Shown: piece by piece, positions 41,224-48,705 of the stretch | Layout of the letters: every line of letters starts with the position of its first letter | How positions within the stretch are numbered: the stretch's first letter is position 1 | Notes under the pieces: generated by a model | Seen by the model: only the letters and a program-made list of their open reading frames with translations | Told to the model about the DNA's origin: nothing | Database searches by the model: none | Assembly: GCA_018241665.1 (NCBI GenBank) | Contig: JAFEDK010000008.1 | Coordinates: 307,460-371,459, forward strand | Source: Pseudomonadota bacterium | GTDB taxonomy: Bacteria; Pseudomonadota; Gammaproteobacteria; Burkholderiales; Rhodocyclaceae | Direction: 5' to 3' | DNA length: 64,000 bases | Translations under genes and position numbers: made by a program

Positions 41224-41229
41224 TATAAT
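41224..41229 (+). promoter_or_regulatory. Consensus -10 upstream of the Mth938-like gene
   Basis: An exact TATAAT lies 77 bases before the start codon at 41306. No good -35 stands 16-18 bases upstream (GC-rich sequence), so an activator or an extended contact may be needed. Confidence 0.4.
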
Positions 41230-41305
41230 GTTACCCAAGCCACCCGGACCGGGCAAATCCGCGTCCAATCAATCAGTAAGAGTGCCCAACGCAGAGAAGC
41301 CGCCC

Positions 41306-41683
41306 ATGAAACTCCACCTCGACAAAAGCGAGCAGTACCACACCATCGCCCGCTACGACGCCCGCCACGTGATGGTTTCCGATGCACGCTATGAATCCAG
41401 CGTGATCGTGATGCCCGAGCGCATCGAGGCCGACTGGCATGCCGGCGGTTTCGACACCCTCGACGAAGCCGCCTTCCAGCGGCTGGCAGCACTGGGCTGC
41501 GAGATCCTGATCCTCGGCACCGGCATGAAGCAGCGCTTTCCACAACCGCGCCTGATGCGCGCGCTGATCGAGGCCCGCATCGGTCTGGAAGTGATGGATC
41601 TGGGGTCGGCGTGCCGCACCTACAACATCCTGGTAGCTGAACATCGTAACGTGGCCGCGGCGCTTCTGTTCGATCCGGAGTGA
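41306..41683 (+). CDS. Mth938-like (DUF498/NDUFAF3 family) protein
   Basis: A 125-residue protein of the Mth938 fold: KLHLDKSEQYHTIARYDARHVMV at the start, SVIVMPERIEADWHAGGFDTL, then CEILILGTGMKQRFPQP and GLEVMDLGSACRTYNILVAE. The conserved GTG motif and SACRTYN segment define the family, whose mitochondrial member NDUFAF3 helps assemble complex I; bacterial function is not established. The ATG at 41306 is chosen by homology. It is followed by bcp. Confidence 0.85.
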   Translation: MKLHLDKSEQYHTIARYDARHVMVSDARYESSVIVMPERIEADWHAGGFDTLDEAAFQRLAALGCEILILGTGMKQRFPQPRLMRALIEARIGLEVMDLGSACRTYNILVAEHRNVAAALLFDPE

Positions 41684-41767
41684 ATACCCTTCATATGCCT
41701 GGATGCATTGCCAGGCCTGCATCTTGGGATTAGGCTGACGCCGGAATAGCCAATTTCCGGAGAAACC

Positions 41768-42223
41768 ATGCTCGATCAGGCCGCACCCGATTTCAGCCTG
41801 CCTGCCACCGGCGGGCAGACGCTCACCCTTTCAGCGTTGAAGGGCAGCAAGGTGGTGCTGTATTTCTACCCGAAGGACAGCACCCCCGGCTGCACCACCG
41901 AGAGCCAGCAGTTCCGCGACCTGCATCCCGAGTTCCTGGCCGCCGGCACCGTCGTGCTGGGACTCTCGCGGGACGGCCTCAAGTCCCACGACAACTTCCG
42001 CGCCAAGCAGGCCCTCCCTTTCGACCTGGTCTCCGACCCGGACGAGACCGCCTGTACGCTGTTCGGCGTCATGAAACTGAAAAACATGTATGGGAAACAG
42101 GTGCGGGGGATCGAACGCAGCACTTTCGTCATCGACGCCGACGGTGTGCTGCGCCGCGAATGGCGCGGTGTCAAGGTCCCCGGCCACGCCCAGGAGGTGC
42201 TCGACTACGTGAAAACCTTGTAA
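41768..42223 (+). CDS. bcp: Thioredoxin-dependent peroxiredoxin, Bcp/PrxQ type
   Basis: A 151-residue thiol peroxidase. The peroxidatic Cys42 is in YFYPKDSTPGCTTES, with Arg in VRGIERSTFVID. The usual resolving cysteine five residues later is Gln47, and the alternative helix-3 position (HDNFCAK in some relatives) is Arg78; only Cys95 (ETACTLF) remains. It may act as a one-cysteine enzyme or use Cys95. Upstream of a PIN-PhoH gene, as in other betaproteobacteria. Confidence 0.92.
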   Translation: MLDQAAPDFSLPATGGQTLTLSALKGSKVVLYFYPKDSTPGCTTESQQFRDLHPEFLAAGTVVLGLSRDGLKSHDNFRAKQALPFDLVSDPDETACTLFGVMKLKNMYGKQVRGIERSTFVIDADGVLRREWRGVKVPGHAQEVLDYVKTL

Positions 42224-42272
42224 GGCAGGATTGCTCCATCCCCCTTCCACGACCGACGAGAAGACCGACATC

Positions 42273-43691
42273 ATGGCTACCCGACGCCCTGCGAAGTCCA
42301 AGACCCCAGCGACCAAACTTTTCGTCCTCGATACCAACGTGCTGATGCACGACCCGACGAGCCTGTATCGCTTCGAGGAACACGACATCTTCGTGCCGAT
42401 GATGACCCTTGAGGAGCTCGACTCCAACAAGAAGGGCATGTCGGAAGTGGCCCGCAACGCACGCCAGGCCAGCCGCACCCTCGATGACATCGTACAGAGC
42501 AGCCCTGAGGGTATTGAAGCGGGCATCGGCCTGCTCGGCCCCTCCAGCGAGCTGGCCAGCGGCCGCCTGTTCCTGCAGACCGAGGCGATCAACAGCCAGC
42601 TCCCGGCCGCCTTGCCCACCGCCAAGGGTGACAACCAGATCCTGGCGGTGGTGATGTACCTGTTCGAGAAGTTCGACCGCAAGCGCTCGGTGATCCTCGT
42701 CTCGAAGGACATCAACATGCGCATCAAGGCCCGCGCGCTGGGCCTGGAAGCGCAGGACTACTTCAACGACAAGGTCCTCGAAGACACCGACCTGCTGTAC
42801 ACCGGCACCAAGGAGATCGACGCCGCCTTCTGGGACGCCAACGGCAAGGACATGGAGTCGTGGAAGCAGGAAAGCCGGACCTACTACAAGATCAAGGGCC
42901 CGGACGCACCGGACATGCTGGTCAACGAGTTCGTCTACCAGGAGGGCGAGCAGCCGCTGCAGGCCTGGGTCAAGGACAAGGCCGGCAAGACCGTCACCCT
43001 TGAGACGCTCATCGACTACTCCCACCAGAAGAACAACGTGTGGGGCATCACCGCCCGCAACCGGGAACAGAATTTCGCCCTCAACCTGCTGATGAACCCG
43101 GAGATCGACTTCGTCACCCTGCTCGGCCAGGCCGGCACCGGCAAGACGCTGCTGACGCTGGCCGCCAGCCTGACCCAGGTGCTGGAGACCAAGCGCTACT
43201 CGGAGATCATCATGACCCGCGTCACCGTGCCGGTGGGCGAGGACATCGGCTTCCTGCCAGGTACCGAGGAAGAGAAGATGGCCCCGTGGATGGGCGCACT
43301 GGAAGACAACCTGGACGTGCTCAACGGCACTACCGGCGAGGGCGGCGAATGGGGCCGTGCAGCCACCCGCGACCTGATCCGCAGCCGCATCAAGATCAAA
43401 TCGCTGAACTTCATGCGCGGGCGCACCTTCATCAACAAGTTCCTGATCATCGACGAGGCGCAGAACCTGACGCCGAAGCAGATGAAGACCCTGATCACCC
43501 GTGCCGGCCCCGGCACCAAGGTGGTGTGCCTGGGCAACATCGCGCAGATCGACACGCCCTACCTCACCGAGGGCTCGTCGGGCCTGACCTACGTGGTGGA
43601 CCGCTTCAAGGGCTGGCCGCACTCCGGCCACATCACGCTGCAGCGTGGCGAGCGCTCGCGGCTTGCAGACCACGCGGCGGAAGTCCTATAA
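42273..43691 (+). CDS. PIN domain-PhoH family ATPase
   Basis: A 472-residue fusion of an N-terminal PIN nuclease domain (LFVLDTNVLMHDPTSLYRF, about 14-32; MTLEELDSNKKG) and a C-terminal PhoH-like helicase/ATPase domain with Walker A LLGQAGTGKTLL (about 283-294) and Walker B FLIIDEAQNLT (about 390). Such PhoH2-type proteins unwind and cut RNA. The ATG at 42273 is chosen over 42231 from domain position. It begins 50 bases after bcp. Confidence 0.93.
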   Translation: MATRRPAKSKTPATKLFVLDTNVLMHDPTSLYRFEEHDIFVPMMTLEELDSNKKGMSEVARNARQASRTLDDIVQSSPEGIEAGIGLLGPSSELASGRLFLQTEAINSQLPAALPTAKGDNQILAVVMYLFEKFDRKRSVILVSKDINMRIKARALGLEAQDYFNDKVLEDTDLLYTGTKEIDAAFWDANGKDMESWKQESRTYYKIKGPDAPDMLVNEFVYQEGEQPLQAWVKDKAGKTVTLETLIDYSHQKNNVWGITARNREQNFALNLLMNPEIDFVTLLGQAGTGKTLLTLAASLTQVLETKRYSEIIMTRVTVPVGEDIGFLPGTEEEKMAPWMGALEDNLDVLNGTTGEGGEWGRAATRDLIRSRIKIKSLNFMRGRTFINKFLIIDEAQNLTPKQMKTLITRAGPGTKVVCLGNIAQIDTPYLTEGSSGLTYVVDRFKGWPHSGHITLQRGERSRLADHAAEVL

Positions 43692-43738
43692 GTACGCTGC
43701 ACGCGGGATGGGCTGCTTGCTCTGGCCCATTCCGCGAC

Positions 43739-43754
43739 GCCCCTCCGGGGCTTT
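43739..43754 (+). terminator. Short hairpin after the PIN-PhoH gene
   Basis: A 5-bp GC stem GCCCC-TCC-GGGGC followed by TTT lies 48 bases after the PhoH stop and 42 bases before the response-regulator gene. It is weak; an imperfect stem (GGATGGGC / GCCCATTCC) lies just upstream and might add to it. Confidence 0.3.
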
Positions 43755-43795
43755 CACAACAATAACGCGGACCCGGCCACCGGGAGAAAAATCCG

Positions 43796-44548
43796 ATGAA
43801 CGAGACAATCCAAGACATTTCGCCCACGCCCCGCCTGACGGGCATCACGGTTCTCGCCGCGGAGGACGACGAGATCAACCAGATCGTGCTGGACGACGTC
43901 CTGCGCTACGAGGGAGCCCGCGTCGAAATCGTCGATAACGGCCGCGCGGCCGTCGAACGCGTCACCACAGCGGGCCCCGCCGCCTTTCAACTGGTACTGA
44001 TGGACATTCAGATGCCGGAGATGAACGGCTACGAAGCCGCACGGCTCATCCATGCCCAAGCGCCGGATCTGCCCATCATCGGCCAGACGGCCAATTCGGG
44101 TGCCGAGGAGCAGGCCCGCTGCCGGGCCTCCGGAATGGCAACCCAGATCAGCAAGCCCATCGACCCGGAAGCCCTGGTCGAGCTGATCCGCCAATACACA
44201 GTGGAACGCCAGGACGGAACCATAGACTGGAAAGCGCTGGAGGCGCGTTTTCCCGGAAAGGCCGATTTCATCCGCCGCCTGCTCGGCGTGTTCATCCAGA
44301 GCCAGACGCCAACCGTCGCCACCCTGAGGGCAGCGGCCAACGCTGGCGACATTGGCGCCATCGCCCCCATCGCCCATCCGCTGAAGAGCTCGTCCGGCAA
44401 CATCATGGCCAACGGGCTGATGGCCCTGGCCCTGCGTACCGAGCAGGCGTCCCGCCAATCCCAACCCGAAGCCCTGTCCCTCGCCGAAGAACTGGCGACC
44501 GCCCTGGAAGCGACGCTGGCTGAAGTTGCCCGCCGCCTGGAGTCCTGA
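43796..44548 (+). CDS. Response regulator with C-terminal HPt domain
   Basis: A 250-residue two-domain phosphorelay protein. The receiver domain (about 17-135) has the acidic pocket Glu23-Asp24-Asp25, the phospho-acceptor Asp70 (LVLMDIQMPEMNGYEA), Thr98 and Lys120 (SKPID). The HPt domain (about 145-245) carries His194 in PIAHPLKSSSGNI. There is no kinase or DNA-binding output, so it would pass phosphate between other proteins. It looks like the C-terminal half of a hybrid kinase but has its own start. No partner is in the window; it stands alone before the selU/selD locus. Confidence 0.9.
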   Translation: MNETIQDISPTPRLTGITVLAAEDDEINQIVLDDVLRYEGARVEIVDNGRAAVERVTTAGPAAFQLVLMDIQMPEMNGYEAARLIHAQAPDLPIIGQTANSGAEEQARCRASGMATQISKPIDPEALVELIRQYTVERQDGTIDWKALEARFPGKADFIRRLLGVFIQSQTPTVATLRAAANAGDIGAIAPIAHPLKSSSGNIMANGLMALALRTEQASRQSQPEALSLAEELATALEATLAEVARRLES

Positions 44549-44562
44549 CGCGATCGCCCCCC

Positions 44563-44627
44563 TAGGGGCGAATTCATTCGCCCTCCTATGACTCCACGCA
44601 GCCCGCGGGCGAATGAATTCGCCCCTA
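44563..44627. repeat. Palindromic repeat element, copy 1 (REP/REPIN-like)
   Basis: Two 21-base arms (44563-44583 and 44607-44627) are perfect reverse complements, each built around GGGGCGAATTCATTCGCCC, with a 23-base loop. A second copy is at 46794-46860. The right arm supplies the TAG stop codon of selU (44625-44627). Each arm also contains the inner palindrome GCGAATTCATTCGC with one mismatch, so it can fold on its own. Such intergenic elements are likely dispersed by a RAYT-type transposase encoded elsewhere. Confidence 0.85.
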
Positions 44628-45686
44628 CGGGTTGGACTTCTCCTGCAGTTTCCCGGCAACCCCCTCCAAGGTCACTGCATCCAGCGCCTCGACGAACAGC
44701 GTACGGGCCTGATCCGCGCGTCGATACAGCCCCGCGCCACCGCGTCGATAGGCTGGGTCGTAGTGCTCGACAACCAGCCGATCGGCCAGGTGCCGCCAGT
44801 CGCCGGCATCCACCATGGCTTGCCATTCGGCCACCTTCTGGTGTCCGTGCTGGCTGGCCAGGCGGGACAGCTTGGCGTTGAAATCCCCGGGGTCGGCAAT
44901 CAGGCCGGTGTAACGCTCAAGCAGGTGATCCACCCGCGCCGCCAGCGAAGTCTCCACGCGCACGCAATCGCCATCCCGCAGACGCTCGAACAGCTCCCCT
45001 GGAACATGCAGGCGGCCAACCCGCCTGCTTTCCGATTCGGCCCACACCGGCCGCGCCGGATCGAAGGTCCGCAGCCTCTCCCACAGGGCCGTCTCAAAGG
45101 CCTTCTGGCCCGGCTGCTCGCTATTCGGCTCGCTGCCGAGCACCGAGCCCTTGTGGTTGGCCAAGGCCTCCAGATCGAGAACCTGCTCCCCCTTCGCCGC
45201 CAGCGCCTCCAGCAATGCCGTCTTGCCGCTGCCCGTCGGACCGCACAGGATGCGGAACCCCAGCCGCTCGGGGAGACTCGTCAGATCTTCCAGCACGCGC
45301 AGGCGGAAACTCTTGTAGCCGCCGTCGAGGCGCCGGGCGGCCCAACCGACCTGCCCCAGCACCAGCGTCATCGCGCCGCTGCGCTGACCACCGCGCCAGC
45401 AGTAAATCAGAGGTTTCCAGCCCTTCGGCTTATTGAGAAAATACGTCTCGATGTGCCGCGCAATGTTGCGCGACACCAGTGCCGCCCCCACCTTGCGCGC
45501 CTCAAAGGGCGAAACCTGCTTGTAGAGCGTACCGACACGGATCCGCTCCTCGTCATCCAGAACCGGGCAGTTGATCGCCCCGGGGATATGGTCTTCGGCG
45601 TATTCGGCCGGCGAGCGGACATCGATGATCTCGTCGAACTCTTCGAGTCGATCGAGGCTGGCGGAAAATGGGGTGGGATGGGACAC
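44625..45686 (-). CDS. selU: tRNA 2-selenouridine synthase
   Basis: A 353-residue enzyme (also called MnmH) that replaces sulfur by selenium in the wobble 2-thiouridine of some tRNAs, using selenophosphate. The N-terminal rhodanese domain has catalytic Cys96 in LIYCWRGGQRSG; the P-loop GPTGSGKT is at 149-156. The start is GTG at 45684-45686 (MSHPTPFS). The stop codon TAG is inside a palindromic repeat. Divergent from selD, the source of its substrate, with only 32 bases between the start codons. Confidence 0.95.
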   Translation of the reverse strand: MSHPTPFSASLDRLEEFDEIIDVRSPAEYAEDHIPGAINCPVLDDEERIRVGTLYKQVSPFEARKVGAALVSRNIARHIETYFLNKPKGWKPLIYCWRGGQRSGAMTLVLGQVGWAARRLDGGYKSFRLRVLEDLTSLPERLGFRILCGPTGSGKTALLEALAAKGEQVLDLEALANHKGSVLGSEPNSEQPGQKAFETALWERLRTFDPARPVWAESESRRVGRLHVPGELFERLRDGDCVRVETSLAARVDHLLERYTGLIADPGDFNAKLSRLASQHGHQKVAEWQAMVDAGDWRHLADRLVVEHYDPAYRRGGAGLYRRADQARTLFVEALDAVTLEGVAGKLQEKSNP

Positions 45687-45718
45687 GTTGGAAATACTGG
45701 AAAAGACAGGAAACAGAG

Positions 45719-46768
45719 ATGACCGAAGCCCCCCTGCGACTCACCGAATTGTCTCACGGCGGCGGATGCGGCTGCAAAATCGCACCCGCCGTGCTGAGCG
45801 AGATGCTCGCCCACATGCCGGCCGCCCAGCCCTTTGCCAACCTGCTGGTCGGCACCGAGACAGCTGACGACGCTGCGGTATGGCGCCTCAACGACGAGCA
45901 GGCCTTGATCGCCACTACCGACTTCTTCATGCCGATCGTGGACGACCCCTACGACTTCGGGCGTATTGCCGCCACCAACGCGCTGTCGGACGTCTACGCG
46001 ATGGGCGGCACACCGATCATGGCGCTGGCCATTGTCGGCATGCCGGTAAACAAACTGCCGCTGGCCGCCATCGGACGCATCCTCGAAGGCGGTGCTGCGG
46101 TCTGCGCGGACGCCGGCATTCCCGTCGCGGGCGGCCACAGCATCGACTCGCCGGAACCGATCTACGGCCTTGTCGCCCTCGGCATCGCGCACCCGGATGT
46201 GATCAAGCGCAACCGTGACGCCCGCGAGGGCGACGTGCTGATCCTCGGCAAGCCCCTCGGCGTCGGCATCCTCGGCTCGGCGATGAAGAAGGGCGTGCTC
46301 GATGCCGACGGCTACGCGCAGATGGTCGCCACCACCACCCGCCTCAACAAGGTCGGTCCGGCACTGGCCAAGCAGCCCGGCGTGCACGCACTGACCGACG
46401 TCACCGGCTTCGGCCTGCTCGGCCATCTGCTGGAGGTCTGCCGCGGCGCCGGCCTGGGCGCGACAGTGGAAGCCGGCGCCCTGCCCGTCATGCCTGCGGC
46501 AGTCCCGTTCGCAAAGCAAGGCATCGGCCCCGGCGCGATCGCCCGCAACCTGGCGAGCTGTGGCGACGATGTGCAGTTCGCCGACGGCGTGGAGGAATGG
46601 CAGCGCAGCGTGATGGCCGATGCACAGACCAGTGGCGGGCTGCTGGTAGCCTGCGCACCGGACAGCGTCGATACGGTGCTCGCGACCTTCCGTGACGGCG
46701 GCTTCGCCGAAGCGGCGGTCATTGGCCACATGCATGCCGGCGCCACGAAGGTTCAAGTCGCGAAATAA
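45719..46768 (+). CDS. selD: Selenide, water dikinase (selenophosphate synthetase)
   Basis: A 349-residue enzyme making selenophosphate from selenide and ATP. The active-site loop is HGGGCGCKI with Cys17 and Lys20; it is the cysteine form, not the selenocysteine form. Further signatures are TADDAAVW, TTDFFMPIVDDPYDFGRIAATNALSDVYAMGG and TDVTGFGLLGH. AGGAAACAG precedes the ATG at 45719. selA and selB are not nearby, so in this locus selenium serves tRNA modification. Confidence 0.96.
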   Translation: MTEAPLRLTELSHGGGCGCKIAPAVLSEMLAHMPAAQPFANLLVGTETADDAAVWRLNDEQALIATTDFFMPIVDDPYDFGRIAATNALSDVYAMGGTPIMALAIVGMPVNKLPLAAIGRILEGGAAVCADAGIPVAGGHSIDSPEPIYGLVALGIAHPDVIKRNRDAREGDVLILGKPLGVGILGSAMKKGVLDADGYAQMVATTTRLNKVGPALAKQPGVHALTDVTGFGLLGHLLEVCRGAGLGATVEAGALPVMPAAVPFAKQGIGPGAIARNLASCGDDVQFADGVEEWQRSVMADAQTSGGLLVACAPDSVDTVLATFRDGGFAEAAVIGHMHAGATKVQVAK

Positions 46769-46793
46769 GCAGCGCCCTGTGGGGGCTATGCCC

Positions 46794-46860
46794 GTGGGGG
46801 CGAATTCAATCGCCCATGCGGCAACAATCAAGCTCTGCGGGCGAATGAATTCGCCCCCAC
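46794..46860. repeat. Palindromic repeat element, copy 2 (REP/REPIN-like)
   Basis: Two 22-base arms (46794-46815 and 46839-46860) are reverse complements with one mismatch and a 23-base loop. The arms match those of copy 1 through GGGCGAATGAATTCGCCCC; the loops differ. It lies 25 bases after the selD stop. The loop length is identical in both copies, which points to one element family. The rest of the 46769-47068 gap holds two hairpins described separately. Confidence 0.85.
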
Positions 46861-46905
46861 TGGCAGGATCGTTCACCGTCGGCTCGCCCAGAGCACGCCA
46901 GACGC

Positions 46906-46952
46906 AAAAAAACCAACACCGCATTCCGCGGGGAGAGGGACGCGGAATGCGG
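46906..46952 (-). terminator. Rho-independent terminator of the CoA-transferase transcript
   Basis: Read on the minus strand, a perfect 12-bp stem CCGCATTCCGCG/CGCGGAATGCGG with a 10-base loop is followed by TGTTGGTTTTTTT. It is 117 bases downstream of the CoA-transferase stop and faces selD. Confidence 0.75.
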
Positions 46953-47025
46953 GCTGGCCTTGGGGGAGATGCAGGCGGTACTACCTGGACTTCGGATCGA
47001 AGGGCATTATCGACGGCCGAAGGAG

Positions 47026-47053
47026 CCGGGAGCGCGGCCTGCGCGCGCTCCGG
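47026..47053. other. GC-rich hairpin after the CoA-transferase gene
   Basis: CCGG(G)AGCGCG pairs with CGCGCTCCGG around the loop GCCTGCG, 16 bases after the CoA-transferase stop codon (47069). No T run follows on either strand, so it may protect the mRNA 3' end or assist the terminator further down. Confidence 0.4.
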
Positions 47054-47068
47054 TTTGGGGTAAGACGA

Positions 47069-48583
47069 TCAGGCGAAAGCCGGCTCCGGCTGCTTGTCGA
47101 GCATCGAACCGCTCTGCTCGTAGCGCAGGTGCCAGGCAAAGGCTTCCTGCAGCAGGTGCGGGGTGTGGCCACCGCGCTTGGTGGCGCGCAGGAAGTAGTC
47201 GCGCAGCGCGTCGCGGTACAGCGGGTCGGTGCAGTTGTCGATGACCTGGCGGGCCCGCTCGCGGGGCGCCAGGCCGCGCAGGTCGGCCAGGCCGTGCTCG
47301 GTGACGATGATGTCGGTGTCGTGCTCGGTGTGGTCCACGTGGGACACCATCGGCACGATGCTGGAGATCTTGCCGTCCTTGGCGATGGACTTGGTGACGA
47401 ACACCGACAGGTGCGCGTTGCGGGCAAAGTCGCCGGAGCCGCCGATGCCATTCATCATGTGCGTGCCGCCCACGTGGGTGGAGTTCACGTTGCCGTAGAT
47501 GTCGCACTCCAGCGCCGTGTTGATGGTGATCAGGCCCAGGCGGCGGATGACTTCCGGATGGTTGCTGATCTCCTGCGGACGCAGCACCAGGCGCTGCTTG
47601 TAGCGCTCGATGTCGCCCAGCACGCGCTCGTAGGCACCCTTCGACAGCGTGATGCTGGACGCCGACGCAAAGGTCAGGCGGCCGTCGTCGAGGAGTTCGA
47701 CGGTGCTGTCCTGCAGCACTTCGGAGTACATCTTGAGATCACGGAACGGGGAGTCCAGCATGCCGTGCAGCACCGCGTTGGCGATGGTGCCGATACCGGC
47801 CTGCAGCGGTTGCAGGGACGGCGACAGGCGGCCGGCCTTTACCTCGTGGTACAGGAACTCGTTCAGGTGGCCGGCGATGGCATTGGTTTCGTTGTCCGGC
47901 GGCAGCACGTTGGACGGGCTGTCGGCCTTCTCGGTCAGCACGATGGCGACGATCTTCTCGGGATCGACCGGGATGTACGGCAGGCCAATGCGCTGCTCCG
48001 GCGAGATCAGCGGGATCGGCAGGCGGTGCGGACGGTAGGTCGGGATGTAGATGTCGTGCAGGCCTTCGAGGCCTTCCGGCATCTTCACGTTGATCTCGAC
48101 GATGATCTTCTTGGCCAGCACGGCAAAACTGGCGGAATTGCCCACCGAGGTGGTCGGCACGATGCCGCCGTTCTCGGTGATGGCGGTCGCCTCGACGACG
48201 GCGATGTCCACCGGCGCGATCTGGCCGGAGCGCAGTTGTTCGACGGTCTCGGACAGGTGCTGGTCGATGAAGGCGACCTCGCCGGCGTTGATCTTGCGGC
48301 GCAGGGTCGGATCGGACTGGAAAGGAATGCGACGGGCGATGACGTTGGTTTCGGTCAGCACCTTGTCGATATCGTTGCCCAGGGACGCGCCGGTCATCAG
48401 GGTGATTTTCAGCGGCTCGCGGGTGGCGCGCTCGGCCAGCGCAAAGGGCACCGCCTTGCAGTCACCGGCGCGGGTGAAGCCGCTCATGCCGACGGTCATG
48501 CCGTCCTTGAACAACAGGGCGGCCTCTTCCGGCGACATGATGCGCTCTCGCAGGCGCTGCAGACGAATACGGTCCATGGACAT
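47069..48583 (-). CDS. Acetyl-CoA hydrolase/CoA-transferase family protein
   Basis: A 504-residue class I CoA-transferase of the Cat1/AarC/ScpC group, which moves CoA between acetyl-, propionyl- and succinyl-CoA and free acids. Signatures are MTVGMSGFTRAGDCKAVP near the N-terminus, GIGTIANAVLHGM, the catalytic-glutamate segment YSEVLQDSTVELLDDG (about 283-298) and GIGGSGDFARNA. Exact acyl specificity (acetyl versus propionyl) cannot be read. GGAGA precedes the ATG at 48583. A LysR gene diverges from it across tandem palindromes, so it is probably regulated by that protein. Confidence 0.92.
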   Translation of the reverse strand: MSMDRIRLQRLRERIMSPEEAALLFKDGMTVGMSGFTRAGDCKAVPFALAERATREPLKITLMTGASLGNDIDKVLTETNVIARRIPFQSDPTLRRKINAGEVAFIDQHLSETVEQLRSGQIAPVDIAVVEATAITENGGIVPTTSVGNSASFAVLAKKIIVEINVKMPEGLEGLHDIYIPTYRPHRLPIPLISPEQRIGLPYIPVDPEKIVAIVLTEKADSPSNVLPPDNETNAIAGHLNEFLYHEVKAGRLSPSLQPLQAGIGTIANAVLHGMLDSPFRDLKMYSEVLQDSTVELLDDGRLTFASASSITLSKGAYERVLGDIERYKQRLVLRPQEISNHPEVIRRLGLITINTALECDIYGNVNSTHVGGTHMMNGIGGSGDFARNAHLSVFVTKSIAKDGKISSIVPMVSHVDHTEHDTDIIVTEHGLADLRGLAPRERARQVIDNCTDPLYRDALRDYFLRATKRGGHTPHLLQEAFAWHLRYEQSGSMLDKQPEPAFA

Positions 48584-48659
48584 TTATTTCTCCGATCCTT
48601 CTAATCTTGTTGGGCTCGCCTCGACGGGCAAGTTCGCGTGGAAGTATAGAAGTCCGAAA

Positions 48660-48695
48660 TAAGTCATTGGATGACTTAAACTACTTGAAACAAGT
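48660..48695. promoter_or_regulatory. Tandem palindromes, LysR-type operator candidate
   Basis: Two inverted repeats follow one another: TAAGTCAT-TGG-ATGACTTA (48660-48678, perfect 8-bp arms) and ACTTG-AAA-CAAGT (48683-48695, perfect 5-bp arms). They share the AAGT/ACTT core. They lie 11 bases before the LysR start and about 77 bases before the CoA-transferase start, the usual place for LysR autoregulation and divergent activation. Confidence 0.6.
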
Positions 48696-48705
48696 CGTTT
48701 TTTTC

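Noticed and set aside
41698-41716. GCCTGG/CCAGGC hairpin after the Mth938-like gene as a terminator
   Set aside because: Short stem, no T run and the bcp gene follows closely; too weak to call.
45719-46768. Selenocysteine-containing SelD
   Set aside because: The active-site codon 17 is cysteine and no in-frame UGA or SECIS-like need is present.
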